Origin: Acephala macrosclerotiorum
Lineage: Eukaryota > Ascomycota > Leotiomycetes > Helotiales > Mollisiaceae
DNA length: 10,259 nucleotides
Assembly: GCA_014904845.1 (NCBI GenBank)
Contig: MU120005.1
Location: 1 to 10,259 of the forward strand
Reading direction: 5' to 3'
Notes under the pieces: generated by a model
Database searches by the model: none
The model's input: the letters and a program-made list of their open reading frames with translations, nothing else
Told to the model about the DNA's origin: nothing
Part shown: positions 7,357 through 10,259 of the stretch, in pieces
Layout: the number at the start of each line of letters is the position of its first letter
Position numbering within the stretch: the first letter of the stretch is position 1
Translations under genes and position numbers: made by a program

Positions 7357-8810
7357 CAATTATATAAACTCGAATAAATTTTTTAAATTTTAAATAATTA
7401 AATAAATTATAAATTATTTATAATAAAAATAATAAAAAAAAAATATAAATAAAAATAAAATATTTAAATAATTGTAAATTATTTATAAAAAGAAATATTT
7501 CGAATTAAATATAATATTATAATTTTTTTTATAATACAAAATATAATAAATAATTTATTATTTTAAATAATAATAAAAAAAATCGATTTTTATTTTTATT
7601 ATTATTTATATTAATAATTTATAAAAAAATATTAATATTATCAAAAAATTATTTAATTTTTATTTTTATATATTCGATTTTAATTTATATTATTTTTATT
7701 TAAATATAAAAATTATTCGAAATTATTTTATTATTAATTTTTATATATATATTATATTTAATATATAATTCGATTTTATTTATATTATTTTAATCGTTTA
7801 AAAATTATATTAATTTTAATTAAATTAATAATCGTAATATTAAACAATTAATATTTAATTACGTTTTTAATATAAAATCAATAATTATTAATTAATTTAT
7901 AATTTTATTTTTATTTTATAAAATCGAATATATCGAATAAATAAATATAATTAAAAAAACGATTTAATTGTAAAACTTTTTTAAATAATTTAATTTTAAT
8001 TATTTAAATATTAATATTATTATTATTTATAAAAACAATTAAAATATTATTATATTTACAAAAAAAATTTAATTTTATATTTAAATTAAATATATTAATA
8101 TTTAATATTATTTCGTTTATAAAAAAATTATTAAAAAAAAAAATTTAAAATATATTTATACGTTATAATAAATTACAAATAAATTAATAAAAATATTATT
8201 AAAAAAATCGTTTAAAATTTTTTAAATAATTATAAAAATCGAATAATTTTTATAATTAAAAAAAATTTTATTTATCGTTTAATTAATTATTTATAAATTA
8301 ATTCGAATTTAATTCAAATAAATTTAATTATAATATTGATTTTATTTATTTTATTCGAATAATTATTATATAAAATATTTTAAATTAAAATAAAATTTTT
8401 ATTTAAAATTATAATTTTTATTATTTATTTTTATCGTTTTTTATTTATTATTTATTATTTTTTTATAAAAAAATTTCTTTATATAATTTTAATTATAATT
8501 TATTAAAAATATAATTAAATATTATATATAATATATAAAAATATTCGATCGTATAAAAATATTAAAATAAAAATAAAAATAAAAAAATTTTTATATATAA
8601 ATTTTTTTAATTTTTTTTATATATTATTAATAATAAATATTTATTTTATACTTTTTAATAATATTAAATTGTTTTTTTTTTTAATTTAAAATTTAATAAA
8701 AATTTGAAAATATTTTAAATTTATTTAAAAAAAGAAATTTATTTAAAAAAAAAAAATATTTGTATTTATAAAATAAAAAAAATATTCGAATTATTTTAAA
8801 AAATAATTTT

Positions 8811-9012
8811 TAAATATTTATTTAAAATTGTTTAAATTATTTTTAATTGAATTTAATTAATTATATTTATTATAAATAAATAAATATTTTTTAAATATTT
8901 ATTTAAAATTGTTTAAATTATTTTTAATTGAATTTAATTAATTATATTTATTATAAATAAATAAATATTTTTAATTGAATTTAATTAATTATATTTATTA
9001 TAAATAAATAAA
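8811..9012. repeat. 81-bp perfect tandem duplication plus 45-bp partial third copy
   Basis: 8811-8891 and 8892-8972 are identical over all 81 bases. A third copy of the unit's 3' part (TTTTTAATTGAATTT onwards) starts at 8968, 47 bases after its counterpart at 8921, and is identical for 45 bases to 9012, sharing TTTTT with the end of unit two. No point differences separate the copies, so the duplications are younger than the mutation of this block. The units are too short to be expected RIP targets. Assembly error is possible. Confidence 0.85.
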
Positions 9013-9040
9013 ATTTAATTAATTAAAATAATTAAAAATT

Positions 9041-9108
9041 CGAAAAAAAAAAATAAATAATAAAAATAAATAAAAAAAAAAAAAATAATAAAAAAAAAAT
9101 AATAAAAA
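9041..9108. repeat. A-rich simple-sequence tract
   Basis: This is a nearly pure run of A with isolated T, in AAT/AAAT spacing, starting at the last CG of the area. It is low complexity with no detectable function. Confidence 0.5.
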
Positions 9109-10259
9109 AAATTTTATTTAAATAAATAATTTTCAAATAAATAAATAATTTTATACGAAATTCGAATTTATAATTTATTAAAAAATATAAAATAAATATT
9201 TATTATTTTTAATATATAAAAAAAACAAAAAAATTTTATATATAAAAAAAATAAAAAAAAATCTCATTTTAATAATTAATCATTTTTAAATACTTTAATT
9301 TAAAATCTCGTATAAAAATTTAAATATTTATAAAATTTTAAAATTTATTATTATAAAAAATAAAAAATCTTTTTCGAATAATAAATAATATTCTATAAAT
9401 AAATTTAAAATTTAAAATCGAAAATTTTAATATTTTAAATTTTTTATTTTTTATAATAATATTAATAAAATAAAATACAAATTTAAAAATTAAAAATAAT
9501 ATCGAATTTAATAAATTTTTTTATTTCGTAATTAAAATTTCTTTTTTCAAAATAAATTTTTTTAAATTATTCGAATTTCAATATTATAAAAAAATTATAA
9601 TAAATTTAAATATTAATAAATAAATAAAAACAAATATATATATATTTTTTTTTAAAAAATAATATTTAAATTTTAATTAAATAATTAATAAATTAATAAA
9701 TATTATTCGATAAATAAATTTATAAATATAAATACAATTTAAATAATTAAATTATTTATTATAAAACTTAATAAATTATTTATAATAATCAATAAAAAAA
9801 ATTATTTTATTGAAATTTTTATTGTAATTATTAAATCGATAAATTACAAAACAATTTTTATAATAATAATTATTTTAAATTAAAAAATTAATTAAATAAA
9901 TATTAAAATTAAATTTTTATATAATAAAATTAAAAAACGATTTATATAAAATAATTAATCGAATTAAATAATAAATTTAATCGTATATATAAATTTAATC
10001 GCGTATTATATAATTTAAAATAAATATTAAAAATTTAATAAATTTTTTTTTTTTAAATTTTTAAATTATTAAATATTAATATTAATATTATTTATATTGA
10101 TAATTTATTTATTATTAAAATAAATCGCCAAAAAATTATTTAAATTAAAATTATTTTTAATAATCATTTTTAAATAAATAATTTTAATTCGATTAATTTT
10201 TATTTTAATATAATTATTATTTGAAATTATTAAAATTACATTTTATAATTAAAATAAAA

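Larger units (their letters stand above)
7357..10259. other. Gene-free, RIP-saturated AT block (right flank)
   Basis: No gene, RNA or recognisable transposon is present. In 8161-8400 I count 8 C and 7 G (6.3% G+C), and 6 of the 8 C are in CpG. TAA occurs in all frames at short intervals. Composition is like the left flank, so the retroelement seems inserted into one continuous old block. Apart from the tandem repeat at 8811-9012 and an A-rich tract at 9041-9108, no structure stands out. Confidence 0.75.

Noticed and set aside
1..10259. Mitochondrial, Plasmodium-like or Dictyostelium-like origin
   Set aside because: No mitochondrial genes, tRNA or rRNA are seen. The strong CpG retention and the transition-only LTR divergence do not fit genomes that are simply AT-rich.

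Overview
The window is nuclear DNA of extreme A+T content that looks like RIP-type (repeat-induced point mutation) heterochromatin of a filamentous fungus, most likely an ascomycete. I cannot place the genus. Outside the middle third, G+C is about 4-6% (hand counts: 29 G/C in 1801-2460; 15 in 8161-8400). The few remaining C and G sit mostly inside CpG. No intact gene, rRNA, tRNA or CRISPR array is visible.

Layout. 1-4060 is a gene-free, mutation-saturated block. 4066-7351 is a younger, less degraded insertion bounded by two direct copies of a ~206-bp repeat (4066-4272 and 7146-7351), read as LTRs (TGT start, LTR-like regulatory motifs, abrupt similarity edges). The copies differ at 32 substitutions, 31 of them C/T or G/A transitions. 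Between them lie a ~470-bp leader with competing hairpins, a Gag-like coding relic (4742-5689), a Pro/Gln-rich linker relic, and a better preserved Ty1/Copia-type Gag relic (about 5693-6799, including 90 codons free of stops at 6047-6316). Both relics are in the same forward frame. No protease, integrase, reverse transcriptase or RNase H is seen, and only ~350 bp separates the Gag relic from the second LTR. 7357-10259 is again a gene-free saturated block, with one perfect 81-bp tandem duplication.

Interpretation. A Gag-only (non-autonomous or internally deleted) LTR retrotransposon appears to have inserted into older, already mutated heterochromatin and then been partly mutated itself. The most interesting signal is the mutation spectrum: C followed by a pyrimidine (CpT, CpC) has been lost most, CpG less and CpA least. 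Classical Neurospora-type RIP prefers CpA. Nothing here is expected to be expressed as functional protein.
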